Source: Plazaster borealis
Lineage: Eukaryota > Echinodermata > Asteroidea > Forcipulatida > Labidiasteridae
Direction: 5' to 3'
DNA: 64,000 bases
Assembly (NCBI GenBank): GCA_021014325.1
Contig: JAJGQC010000670.1
Location: 202,063-266,062, forward strand
The notes below the pieces were generated by a model, which had not been told where the DNA came from, searched no databases, and worked only from the letters and a program-made list of their open reading frames with translations. The translations under genes and the position numbers were made by a program. Positions 10,372-23,400 of this stretch are shown here, piece after piece. Numbering within the stretch: the stretch's first letter is position 1; each line of letters starts with the position of its first letter.

Positions 10372-12001
10372 AACATCTTTCAAACCATATTCGTTTCATG
10401 ATAAATGCTTTCAGACGCTTTTTATAGCCCAAAGCGCCCAATCCAAGGTAACGTGTCCCTTTAAAAGCTTGTATGCGATATGTGACGTAGATGCACAAGG
10501 TCTATAGAATAAGCCTGTGATGAATGTGTGGTTTTGCTTTCATTATTCCAGGGTTATTTGAAGGCCTTGATGAAGCTGATGTTACCTGATTTCTGGAGTC
10601 ATCTTCTCACACTCAATGATGCCATGGATCTTCTCTTCTGTCACCGGTATGTAAGAGTCTCATCTTCGTTATTAACCCTACTGTCTGACCATTTAATATC
10701 CTCCACTGTGGCTCTGAATAGTAGATGAAGTACGCCAGCCTGCTTTATGATATCATGTGGTGAATGTGTCTATACAGTACACAGTTAACCCTCCTACTGT
10801 CTGACCATTTAATATCATCCACTGTGGCTCTGAATAGTAGATGAAGTATGCCAGCCTGCTTTATGATATCATGTGGTGAATGCATCTATACAGTACACAG
10901 TTAACCCTCCTACTGTCTGACCATTTAATATCGCCATCGCCATCGCCATCTTGAAATAAATACCAGCATCCTTTTGTCAAAAGGAATTATGAACTTACAG
11001 TTCGTGAGCAACCCTGTTTCTTCAACATTCTCCAAGTTTTTGAACAAAAAAATCACTTCAGACATAAGTAAACATCTTTCAAACCATATTCGTTTCATGA
11101 TAAATGCTTTCAGACGCTTTTTATAGCCCAAAGCGCCCAATCCAAGGTAACGTGTCCCTTTAAAAGCTTGTATGCGATATGTGACGTAGATGCACAAGGT
11201 CTATAGAATAAGCCTGTGATGAATGTGTGGTTTTGCTTTCATTATTCCAGGGTTATTTGAAGGCCTTGATGAAGCTGATGTTACCTGATTTCTGGAGTCA
11301 TCTTCTCACACTCAATGAAGCCATGGATCTTCTCTTCTGTCACCGGTATGTAAGAGTCTCATCTTCGTTATTAACCCTACTGTCTGACCATTTAATATCC
11401 TCCACTGTGGCTCTGAATAGTAGATGAAGTACGCCAGCCTGCTTTATGATATCATGTGGTGAATGCATCTATACAGTACACAGTTAACCCTCCTACTGTC
11501 TGACCATTTAATATCATCCAATGTGGCTCTGAATAGTAGATGAAGTATGCCAGCCTGCTTTATAATATCATGTGGTGAATGCATCTACACAGTACACAGT
11601 TAACCCTCCTACTGTCTGACCATTTAATATCATCCACTGTGGCTCTGAATAGTAGATGAAGTATGCCAGCCTGCTTTATGATATCATGTGGTGAATGCAT
11701 CTATACAGTACACAGTTAACCCTCCTACTGTCTGACCATTTAATATCATCCACTGTGGCTCTGAATAGTAGATGAAGTATGCCAGCCTGCTTTATGATAT
11801 CATGTGGTGAATGCATCTATACAGTACACAGTTAACCCTCCTACTGTCTGACCATTTAATATCGCCATCGCCATCGCCATCTTGAAATAAATACCAGCAT
11901 CCTTTTGTCAAAAGGAATTATGAACTTACAGTTCGTGAGCAACCCTGTTTCTTCAACATTCTCCAAGTTTTTGAACAAAAAAATCACTTCAGACATAAGT
12001 A
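10372..12001. repeat. ~700-bp tandem duplication carrying a TBC1D16 exon, with 116-bp minisatellite
   Basis: Copy 1 is 10,372-11,070 and copy 2 is 11,071-12,001. Both start AACATCTTTCAAACCATATT, contain the same 95-base exon and donor, then a 116 bp satellite unit starting CTGTCTGACCATTTAATATC, and end GCCATCGCCATCTTGAAAT...AAGTAAA. Copy 1 has three satellite starts (10,681, 10,797, 10,913); copy 2 has five (11,380 to 11,844). The copies are nearly identical, so the duplication is recent, or two haplotypes were placed in tandem. Confidence 0.9.
11251..11345 (+). pseudogene. Second copy of the TBC1D16 exon encoding GYLKALMKL...LLFCHR
   Basis: A 95-base exon with the same acceptor (ATTCCAG) and donor (GTATGT) as 10,552-10,646. 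The one coding difference seen turns LNDAMD into LNEAMD. Since 95 is not a multiple of 3, splicing both copies in series would shift the frame, so at most one can be used per transcript. It could be a mutually exclusive exon, an inert duplicate or an assembly artefact. Confidence 0.7.
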
Positions 12002-14484
12002 AAGATCCAGCATAATGCTACTATGAACCTATCCTGTTAAACTATTGAGGTACATTTTCTTCATACAGCTTATATTTTACGACAAGTGGTGACGATTACG
12101 GTTGAACAACAAAGATCGCGCGGTGTTCAAAAATTGCGCTAGAGCTACCCTGCGCAAATTTTAAAATCATGCAATGAAACAAAGTTCGCGCAGTAAAAAA
12201 ATGGCACACCGCGCGAATTTTAAAAAAGGCCATCTTCAAAGATTGCGCCCAACAGTCTCACTCAATCAATGAATCATAATAACGTCAAATGACATGAATA
12301 TTGAATGAGGGAATAACAGTTTTTTGAACACTTTTGTTTGTAACTATCTAAGTTTGACTTTGTGGGGGTAGGGGGTTGGGTGGGGGAAAATTGGGTAGGG
12401 GATGGGTTGGGCTGTTTGACTGTTTGACTGTGTGAGGGTGGGGAATGGGTGACGATGAAACAGGTCAACTCATACTCATGCCAAATCGTACGCCTGTTTG
12501 TTAACTCGTACAGTGTATGTCAATTGGTCAACTCATGCCTAGTACTAATAGTATAGCTCTAAATGTTCTAATTATCTTTTTCAATTTTAAAGTGCAGTGG
12601 AATGTTGACATGTCTCCTCTCTATCTGTTTTTTGTACATTTTTGATGAGCATTGTTCGCTTTTGTTTTTTGTTGTGATTGTTGTCTTTGTGTTTTTTTCA
12701 GGACCCAGATAGAAATAAGCCGTGTTTAATCAGCTTTTTTGGCTATCCTTGGCTGTTAATCTGTTTACTTGTATTATATTTTCTGACACCCAGCAGTAAC
12801 TGGGGCGCTGTACTTGTTTTTTCGAAATTTTGACATCTGCGGTCATACTAGCGCCCCAGGAAAGCGTTGCATATACGCACAGCGATCTTCAAAATGATAT
12901 AAGTTGACACAATGCCTCAGAGCGACAAAAATAACCCCCCAAAAACGCCTTTAAAAACGCATACTGGCTTCTTCATAGTCTTAGATGCAACATCAGGCAC
13001 TATAATGAACTCTCGATTTGGTTTTGAGCTCCAAATTTACGATTTTCGGAGAAACCACCATGACGTCAAACTCTCAGTTGGACCGACATTCATACCGTGT
13101 GCACGCGCTTTGCGCGTTTGGAAATTTTTTGGCTAAAAAATGACAGGAATATCAGTGATGGGGGGTAACTAGGCTGTCGAGGAAATTTACTTGTCATTCT
13201 AATCATAAACCAAATATTATACTAGTCAGTATTAATAGTGCCTTTCATTTCGCAAGGGCTATTTTACATGTCCCCTCGTGCGTTCCAACTTGGGGAATTA
13301 GAATTATGCCATGGGTACAATACAGTATGTAATTCATCAAATGTCATTTTAGTTGTAAATAGCGCCTTTCGGTTTCGTTGGGGCTAGTTTATCCCCTCGT
13401 GCGTTCCAACTTGGGGAAACTTTTTATTGTTAACTTTGTATAGGATAATAGGGGTGCAATCTGTACCAACTTGCATGTAGATTAAGAAGTCAAGCGCCCT
13501 TCGGTTCCGTTGGGGCTTGTTTATCCCTCAGGCGTTCCACTTTGGGGAATTTAGGGTATATTAGAATTGTTAATTGGTAATTTTAGGCAAGGTGTGTTAT
13601 GTGTGTGTGGTTTCTGTGGAGGTCATGTAATGTGCTGTATGATACGGTCAGGATGTAAACAAGTATATGTTTTATGTGGATATGGAAAATGAAATCCATA
13701 TTGGAAGGACAAGGTTTGTCCTTTGGGTGGCCACAATTTGTGTTGGTGGATGGGCGAAGGCGTCCATTTTAAATGTGAAAAGTTGTATTTTATGGATGGT
13801 TTGTTTGTCCACGTGCAAGTGGTGGTGTGTCTGTTTAGTCGGTTTGCCCTGTGTTCGGCATCCGGCTCCTTGCCGAATTCTGTTATGTTACAATTTTTCG
13901 ACAGGCAATAAACCCAGCTTAAAGCTGTGACCGAAATCTCAGAAATGGTGTCTGATTAGCAAATCGTGTCTGAGTATAAATAAATAATAATAATAATGCA
14001 CACTCCAACTTACTTCTAGAACTATAAAGGCTCACCCGTGAGCCTTGAGTCACACATTTTGGGCCTCCGTAACGCTATACGTTTTCAAAACAGTCATTGA
14101 TAGATCAACATTTTCTGGTCTTTAGCCAGCACTAACTTCAGTTAGTCCTTTGTACTGCTCACCTAAGACTTTCTCAACACACTGTACATTCACAATGCTA
14201 ACGCATCGCTTTTGCCGAATTTCATGCAAAAACCTCCTCCAAAAATTAATCTTCTTACTCAATACCCGTGGCTGTTTTGCTGTCACTCAGCGCTTGAACC
14301 CGAATGCTCAGACCAACCTTTCTGTGAAAGGGGTGTTACAAGAGGCTTCCGGAGCACACCCCGCTTTCTTTATTTGTGTGCTATTCATGGTTAACAGCGG
14401 TGCCTGTGTATTTTTCTTTGTTAACCCAAAATTAAGTACTGAAGTTATATCATTTATGTTTTACTTGTAGTTGTACACTTTGTT
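12002..14484. other. Spacer between the TBC1D16-like gene and YARS2
   Basis: No exon is recognised; in particular the missing TBC1D16 segment (expected motif around WEACW and the following hydrophobic helices) is not seen. Contents are GCGC-rich sequence at 12,100-12,250, a G-rich stretch at 12,360-12,450, a three-copy degenerate repeat at 13,240-13,560 and an ATA/AAT microsatellite near 13,980. The YARS2 promoter presumably lies in the last few hundred bases, but no motif is convincing. Confidence 0.5.
13240..13560. repeat. Three-copy ~120-bp degenerate tandem repeat
   Basis: Each unit contains GCGCCTTTCGGTT...GGGGCT, then CCCTCGTGCGTTCCAACTTG and GGGGAA. Units begin near 13,238, 13,360 and 13,494. 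Origin unknown. Confidence 0.6.
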
Positions 14485-17400
14485 ATGAATTCTTCCTCCA
14501 GGTTGTCTACCGTTATAAACAGAGCTCTGCTAGATGTTTGTAGAGGAAAGAAACAAGCAGTTGCATCGTTATCAAATCACTATCAGAGGTGCTACAGTAG
14601 CAGGTCAAACATCTTAACGCTGAGTGAAAGAGGAATCTTCAAAGACATTTTTCCAGAAGCAAAGTAAGTTGATGCTGAACTCGGCAGATTGTAGTGTGTC
14701 TATAATCTTCCTGAACCAAAGAATACAGGACTGATACTTTGCTGTTGTAAGGTTTTCCTTAGTGAAGGGCACCTCTTTGAGGGAAATAACAATTTGTATT
14801 GGAACGTTTCAAAGGGCACCCAAGGCAAGGACTAGGGCACCAAGGTAATGAGAATATCAAGCAGACCGACAAATTTGAAGTTGTAAAAATTAAAATAAAG
14901 TGAGCTTTGATAAGTATTTGACAACAGTTTTGTTCAAAATATAATTTTTATTAAATAAAATAAAAAATAAACTAGACATTGAATTTTTGTTTACTACAAA
15001 AACACGGTGTTCGTGGTGAGTGATTGAATGAATAGGTCATTATACCTTATCAATCCAATTCCTGGTTCAGGAGTTATGAATTTTTCAAAAAAAATTAACA
15101 TCAACTTCCGGTTTTGACCGGAAGTCAAGGTCAAATAGGGGTCACATTTTGTGTAGCGCGTTTAGTTTATGAAGACGTTTTAGATGGTGTATGGATTGTA
15201 AACCTCCAACAATTTGTTGAAAACTTAACTTTCACTTTCCGGGTTGAACCGGAAGTCAAGGTCAAATGAGGTCACAGCGTGTAGCGTTTCTTAAATCTTT
15301 GGAGCCCTTTCTGATGATGTATAGATGATAAAAATCCAATGTGTGGTTCAGGAGTTCTGATTTTTTCAAATATTAAATTTCATCTTCTCAAGTAAAGGTC
15401 AATTAGGGTCACATTCTGCATATCGTTTGTTAAGTTGTTACATACTTGTCCAATGATGTATAGATTGTAAAAATCCATTGTGTGGTTCAGGAATTATGAA
15501 TTTTGAAACATTAAATGTCAACTTCCGCTTTGAACCGGAAGTCAGGGTCAAACGGGGTCACAATAAGTGTATCGTATATTAGGTTTTAAAAAGACCTTTC
15601 AGATGATGTATAGATTGTAAAAATCCAATGTGTGGCTCAGGAGTTACGAATTTTTCAAGTATTACATGGATTATCTTTATGCCGGGTGCGCAATAATTAT
15701 ACAAGGTAACATGCAGCGATGCTAAATGTATTCCTACATGTAGTTGATGTTAACTGAACTACACGTTCAATGTATATGTATCTGTACACGTGCTATTACA
15801 CTATCCCGCGTTATCAAAGTGGGTCAACACAAACGTGCGCTTTAATGCCGGTGGTTATAGACCCATTGCACAACGCGCAGCGTACTCACTGCGCCTATCA
15901 TTTTGGGTGTCAAAATCGTATTCAAACATGCACAAAAGAGAGTTTTGACACCCAAAATGACGCGCATTGTCGGAGGCGCATTCCCGGGTCTATAGAAATC
16001 AATAGGTCCCCCTTGCATAACGCGAAACACTACAGATACGCTGAGGTCACGCGCACGTTTTTACGCACAGAGAACAGCTATCGTCCAATGATCTGCCTCC
16101 TTTTTGAGAGTGTGACGTCATATGCAATGGGTCTATAAGGCAAGATGTAAATGTCAAAATGTTGTTATTTCTGTGCAAAAGTTTGAGCAGGCTCAACGTT
16201 CTACAACCTGATGCAAAAATTATGCTGAAGTGATAAGTAGTTTTTGAGATACGAATTTTGTGAATATTTTAAATTCGGTTTGAGCCGAAGTCAAGGTCAA
16301 ATGGGGTCATACTTTGTGTAGCGTTTGTTGAACGTTTAACGACCTATCCGATGATGTATAGATTGTAAAAATCCAATATGTGGTTCAAGAGTTATGATTT
16401 GTTTACAAATATTAAACTTTGACTCATTGTAATTCAATACCTGATTACGTCATCATGACATCATCAAGTTTGTGTCGTCTTGATATTGAGGTCCAATTAT
16501 CTGGTGAGTTTCAATGTTCAATTCAATTTTAATCTTGAGTTATGCCCCGAAATTCATTTTTTAAAGAAAAACAAACAAAGGCAAACTTTGACCTTCTGGT
16601 ACGACCGGAAGCAAAGGTCATACGATTTTTGCGTTAACTTTTGAAATGTTGCCCAAGTCTTGATCTATCCGATGCTCAATTATGAACATCACAGCTTTCA
16701 AATTCAAGAAGATACAGCCAATAGCAAATGGTCATTTTTCAACTTTAAAACCCTTGTAATTCGACACCTGATGACGTCATCGTGACGTCATCAACTCTGT
16801 GCCGTCTTCATATTGAGGTTCAATTGTCTGATGAGTTTCAAGGTTCAATTCAGTTTCAATCATGAGTTATGTTCTAGAGAAGAGTTCCAGGGAAGAAGAA
16901 GAAGAAGAAGAAGAAGAAGATGGAGAAGAAAAAAAAAAAACAGAACAAAAACAAAGAGGTGTTCGTGCTCATATTGCACGAACACCTAACAAATATTGAC
17001 AAAATAAGAGACCGCAAACATAGGGCTAGACAACTCAGTTGGTAAAGCGCTGGCACATTAGTCCGGAGGTCGCAGGTTCAAGTCCCGCTCCAGTCAATTT
17101 TCCTTTGTTCAACCCCAAATTATTTAATATTTAATTATCTCTTTTGATATTTAAAGAAATGAGAAATTGCAAAATCAAATACTCTTGATTCAAACTGAAC
17201 TATCGTCCATCTGAATTTCTTGTTGATTCTAGCAGCGACTTGCCGAAAGTACTGACCTCTGAACCCCAGTGTTTGTATTGCGGCTTTGACCCCACAGTGT
17301 CCAGTCTACACATCGGTAACCTTCTGGCAATCATTGCATTAATACATTGCCAGAGAGCTGGCCACAAACCCATTGCATTGGTAAGTCTGAGATTAAAAAC

Positions 17401-20400
17401 CGAAGACAAAGTCATTTTTTGAGACATGACATTCATCCTTCTGAAATCTGATTTACAATTTTGTTGCCTTTAGATAAATCAGCAAAACTGTTAATAGATA
17501 GCCTGAAAAGTCTATAAAAGCATGTCTAGCTCACCGGATTCATGCTGTGGTCCCGGTCTTGACACTTGTTTCCTTGAGCAAGACACTTAACTATTATTGC
17601 TTCATCCTTCAAATGGGACGTAAAGCCTCAGGTCCCATGTGTGCACGTAAACGAACCCTGGTTATCACTATGAGAAGGGGTTTGCCCCGCTGTTTCTGGC
17701 AGTGGCTGCCGATTGAATATTGATGAAACAACATCATTTATTTACACACACTTGCAATAAAGTGGATAATTGTCTCCAAGTAGACAAATAAAATAAAATA
17801 AGTCTATACCGCTAATTCATAAATACATGTCTACTTGCAAACAACAACGAGAACGTTATATCAAGTAAATATTACAATTTGTATATAAGTTGTGAAGGAA
17901 ACACAAAAGTCAAAAAGACTTGTAACATATTCCCATTAACCCACCCAAGAAAACAAGTTACAAGAAACCCACTACCCCAAAATGGTAGCAATAATATCCC
18001 GTTAGCCCCACCCCCACAAAAAATAAATAAATAATAATAATAATAATAATAATAATGCAGTTCTTATATAGCGCTTTATACTCCCGAAGGGTGTCTCAAA
18101 GCGCTCAGTATTTTTCCTACAAGGTAAGTGGAGTTACGTGTTGAAGTATGAGACCTATTCATTTGCATAGCACCATGTAATGGTTTGCACCATGTAATGG
18201 TTTACAAGGTGCTGTGGCGCAATATGCAGCCAATCAAACCAGGAACACCGGGGCGAACCCCTTCTCTTTACGATAAGTGCACTGGGTTCTTTTACGTGCA
18301 TTACACAACACACGGGACCTACGGCTTAACGTCCCATCCGAAGGACGAAGCATGTGGTTAAGTGTCTTGCTTAAGGACACATGTGTCACGACTGGGATTC
18401 GAACCCACACTCTGCTGATCAGAAACACCAGAGCTTGAGTTCGGTGTTCTTATCCGCTCGGCCACGACACGCCACGACACGCCACAATAAATAAATAAAT
18501 AAATAAATAAATATAGAAAACAAGAAGAAGACGATAAAAGTTATTATATAAAAGAGTAATTTGCACAAGTTACTTTGGTGTATCGAATAATAACTGATTA
18601 ACTATTATTATTACTAATACCGAGAAGATGTCTATTGACGAGTGATTTGAAAACTGTGAGAGATTTAGCAGATTTAATATCGTACGGTAATTCATTCCAT
18701 AGTTTTGCACCTTGATAACATACACTTTGTTGAAGAATGGTAGTTTTGCATGAGCAAAACATGTCTTAAAAAGTGTTTCTCTGTGTGCCAGTGCCTTGAG
18801 TTGAAACTGGTTTCCATTTTGGCCCTGCATCCTAAAGATTTATAAACAAAATTATAAACTAATTACGTCAATGATATATAAATATTAAAAATAAAAAACA
18901 AGGATAGACCGTGGAAAATGCTAAAAGGAACTAATAAAGGCTAATAAAGAATAATAAAAAGTGGAAAATCAAACATAAAAGTATATTACAAGTTATATAA
19001 AAGGAGGAAATAGCATTGGCATTTTCGACAACAAATTAGAAAAAGCATAAGTTGATTGAGAACAAGTACAGTAAGAAATCAAAATTATACAGTACAAAAG
19101 CTAAGAGATTAAAACTTTAAACAATCGTGATATAAAGACAGCGGGGGGCTCAGCAATTTTCCACATTCTGACGCAAGCTGCATCTATCCTTCAAAACCTT
19201 GTGGGTGGTATGAAATGGTCAAAAAGTAGGAGGGTTAATGAAAAAATGTTCTACGATTGTGCATGACATCTTTTCTTCAAATAAAAATCCCTTTTTCCAG
19301 ATTGGTGGTGCCACTGCACTGGTCGGCGATCCCAGTGGCAAAACGAAGGAAAGAGAGCCCCTGCAGTCGGCAGAGGTACAGTCCAATGCAGTCTCCATCA
19401 AGGAGAGTTTAGAGAGGATCTTCACAAACCATGAGAGATATTTCTGGAATGAGTCCAAACCCCTGCCCCAGATCAGGTTGGTCCACCCTCGTTCCCAGTG
19501 GTGTACAATCTCACGTCACCATTTGTTCCCCCAGAGTGCCTTGCTCGATCATAGCCCCTGGAAGTGTGATTTTGAAATATCAAAACATATTGGATATTTT
19601 AATTAGTCCTTTGGTTGATCCATTCTGAGTTAGAGACTCACGCAGAACGAGCAATCAAAAGAGGCATCAAGTCATAGAGCAACTAGTCCCCTCTCATTCT
19701 TTGATCTTGTGAAATATTAACTGTATGCAGTTTAGGGCAACCTCGTTCCCATGGTGTACGATCTCGCCGCACCATTTTGTTTTCTTTCCCAGAATGCCTT
19801 GCTCGATTGTACACCCTGGAAGTGTGAAACGAAAGTAGCCCATATATTTGGCTACTTTAATTAATCCTGTGGTTGATCCATTCTGTTTTAGAGACTACGC
19901 AGAGCGCGCTGTCAAAATACGCATCAAGTCATAGAGCAACTGGCCCCTCCCATTCTTTTTTGATCTTGTGAAAGGTCTAACTGTATGCAGTTTAGGGAGA
20001 CCATGTAAAAACATGATTTATTTGAAATGTATTGCGTCGAAACACTTGCATTTTTACACGCGTTCTATGTGCATTTTTACGCGCGTACTAAGAGCCCGGC
20101 AAGCGCCCTACAAGCGCTCGAATGTTATTAACAAGGTGCACGCAAATCAGTCACTTTTGGGAGCCAATCAGCGTTGATTTTCAGTGTTTCCCTCCCAGGG
20201 GTTAGTGGTGAGAGGTATCGATACGGCGCGCTGCCCATGATAGCGAGGCTGAGTTTAGGGGAACGTGTAAAAACATGATTCATTTGAAATGAGTTAAATC
20301 AAAATTCTTGCATTTTGACAAGCGCATACTTATATCCACGGTCTCATCGTGCGGTTCAACTATCCTCAACTGACACAGTTGAGTGAGCACACACTCCCAC

Positions 20401-23400
20401 TGAAAGACCCTAACCCTAAACCCACCGTCCCTTTTTACCCATTCCATGGATCTCTTATAACCATCCACTGCCACCCCCGCCCCACCCCGAGATGAGTCAA
20501 CTATACCCCAATCCTCTTTAAGTCCCACTTCCCTCCAACCAGCGCCACCCAACTGTCACAGTTGAGTGAGTACACACTCACACTGAATGACCCTAACCCT
20601 AACCCGACCGTTCCTTCTACTTCTACCCATTCCATGGTTCTCGTATACCCATCCACTGCCACCCCTGCCCCAACCCGGAATGAGTCAACAACGTGTATAC
20701 CCCCATTCCTCTGTAAGTTCCACCTCCGTCCAACCAGCGCCTCCCAACTGTCACAGTTGAGCGCACACTCTGAATCTTGTTCTAGTTCCCCGCCTTAACG
20801 CTTCATTGAGCGGATACTCTCATACAGTACTTTAGCAGCATTCAGAGATAGGGCTCCAGTTTTTCTCCTAAAGATCTTTAGAGCACAGGGCCCATGGCTC
20901 TGCTTACGGTGGAATTCTGCGCTTACAGCCCATAAAATTGTGTGTTTTACAGGCACCTTTAGCACTGCACAGAATTTCGCTTTAAGCAGAGCCATGAAAT
21001 TGGGCCCTGATTGTGACATTGAGTTGTTATACACCAGCGGTTCTTTTCAGAACCACCACATCTCATTCGAAACTTGGGTGTCACAAAAAAACTTTAGGCT
21101 GTTTTTGAAACCTTGATTTAGGCTTTGCTCCAGTGCCCAATTTCATAGAGATAGAGCTGCGCACAAAAAGTAGCAAAGAATAACAAAATTACGCTTACCA
21201 GAATAAGGTTGCCAGCCAAACTACCATGTCACAATAACAATTTGTGACTGGTATCCTGCTCATTTCTGCTTAGCAGAAAATTTTTAAGCAATATTTTCTG
21301 CTTAAGCAGCTTTATGAAATTGGGCCCTGGTTCGGCCTGTCCACCAGTTTGAAGCGCAGTACTGAAAGTATACGATTCCAAAATAACTGACAGAGATGAA
21401 GCTGAAGCCGAGGTTTAAGGGCCACAGTTTCTAGATTTGTTCCCATCATTCCAAGTTTCAAATCAAACTTTTCCATTTTGTTTTGTTTTAGAATATATAA
21501 ATCCTCCAAATTGTGATGCCCAGCTGCATAGCACCCAATTTCCCTTTGCAAAAATAGAATTAAGTTTGAGACGGAACACTTTGTTCTCATGGTATTTTTC
21601 TTCTTCAGAATTATGGATAATCACAGCTGGTATAAAGACATTAATGTCATCAGTTTTCTCTCTGGTGTTGGTCGGAAGCTTCGGATGGGAACACTGCTCT
21701 CAAGACAAAGGTGATTTTTTTTCCTCAAAGTATAGACCTTGGGAATGTGCCATAGGTCCATAGAGCATCCTATAATTATCCATATAGGACTCCTAAATTT
21801 TGGTGCGTCCCGGTTGTGTACATGGCAAAATAAATGATGACACGTGGCGCATGTTCCACCACTCAAATGGCAAGGAACTGTGTGTGCAGTATATTAATAA
21901 ATTTTTCTTATGCATGTGATTTTTCTGACCCATTGTACTCATTTGTCTATGTTCTATGGGTAATAGACCTTATGCACATGACGTCATTTGAGTAGGGCGC
22001 CCTCGCCTAGAGGTTAAAAGGAGGCTATTCATTGGCCAATCCTGTGCACTGCGTGTACAAAACTGTGCGTTTCCATTGTTTCATCATCGGTTTACCTCTA
22101 AGATGGCGGCTGGATGACGTTGATGCATAAGGTCTATAAAAACCAAAGCAAACCCCATGATCTGTGTTTAACCTCCACACAGTGTGCAGACTCGCTTAGC
22201 CAGCTCTCAGGGAATGAATTTTGCCGAGTTCTCCTACCAACTCTTCCAAGCCTATGACTTTCTGCATCTACACATGGAATATGGCTGCCTCATCCAAGTG
22301 AGTGGAAGACCTTATCCGGATTTGCGGCTGAAGCTATGGCTATGGCTAGTTTTCTGCGTCATCATGCATAGCAAAAGTCGTAGCCGTAGCTGCAGCTGCC
22401 AATTCGGGAACAGCTTTATAGACCCATTTTAGTGACATTACACACAGCTACTGGCTGCCCATGGTCTGCAACTGTGGGCGTCAAATTGCATGTACAGATG
22501 TTGGTGCACACCTCGCCACGTGTGCGATGGCTAAAAAACCCACTGCACAGTAAGAGACAGAGAATCTGACACCCAAAATGGCATGACCAAGATTTATTGT
22601 GATGACGTCAGGGCCTAATTTCACGGCTCTGCTTACCACGGAATTATGTGCTTACTGTTCTATGTGCTTTACAGGGTGCCGTAAGTGTAAGAAGATACAA
22701 CTTCGTATGTTATAGGTTATAAGTCGAGCTTTATTCTAGATCATGAGAATCGACTGTTACATGCGGGCGGCCATGTTATAAGGTGATACAATGCATTATG
22801 GGAAGTAAACATTAGACTTGAGTCAGTCTGCTTATGGCATACTGCTACATCCTCTCTTCTAAGTTTTGTTACAGTCCTTGAATAAACAAACAGCTTTGAA
22901 TACCAAATGGATATAGTATGAACTACTGAGTTTGTAAATAAGTGTCTGTTGGTTTAGAGTCCAACTGCTTCACTGAGCTGATTTACAAGGAACAAGTTTA
23001 GAGAACAAATTGTTTCTTAAATGTTGCGAAACAAATGGTGATTATCTTTTCCTCAAAAGAAACAGGAGGTGGAAACCACAATTAGTGAAAAAAATAACAC
23101 TTTTTTCTACAGTACTAAGGTGGACTAGTTAGTACTCAATGCGTGTACAAGGGATTATTCTGCCCTCATCTTTGAAGTGTACAACACGTGGTTAGTAAAA
23201 AACTGCAAACTATTTACAGGAAATCCGATAGTCGGGGATAGTCCGAGTCATTAGCAGGAAATCGGGTCAACGGCACAAATCCACGGTTGGCATAGCGATA
23301 ACAGTTGCACAAAACTGTCAAGTGTACTTAGGGTTCGGCTTGGAAATGCGACCGGAGCGGGTGATGGCAGGCTGCGGTGCAGGAGCCGGGGCGATGATGG

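Larger units (their letters stand above)
3613..10646 (+). pseudogene. TBC1D16: TBC1D16-like Rab GTPase-activating protein: interrupted frame, 3' end missing
   Basis: TBC1D16 is a Rab-GAP of endosomal recycling (Rab4A in vertebrates). The first coding exon follows an acceptor at 3580; ATG 3613 is my start, but an upstream start exon is possible. It carries the family signature DGEIIYCKNNVCVHPP, and further on GQLVIASQESQYK and LHFHHGGLERL. Exons: 3581-5077, 5963-6138, 7648-7796, 8867-9001, 9818-10004, 10552-10646; phases match at each junction. The TBC domain begins in exon 3 (AIFFGGIDEYLRREIWPFLL). Both catalytic fingers are visible: the arginine finger VDKDVER and the glutamine finger YTQGMSD. 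The frame shifts near 4380-4390, 4705-4713, 4758-4762, about 4797 and 6049-6054. The domain stops after LLFCHR; the remaining helices and C-terminus expected in this family were not found up to YARS2. It is either a decaying copy or a true gene damaged by assembly errors, so I label it pseudogene with reservation. Confidence 0.75.

Noticed and set aside
14150..14470. Open frames just 5' of YARS2 as extra N-terminal coding
   Set aside because: Not in frame with MNSSSRL and no family similarity; treated as upstream DNA.
20376..20775. Interstitial telomere (CCCTAA repeats)
   Set aside because: Only two hexamers per copy, inside an ordinary tandem duplication.
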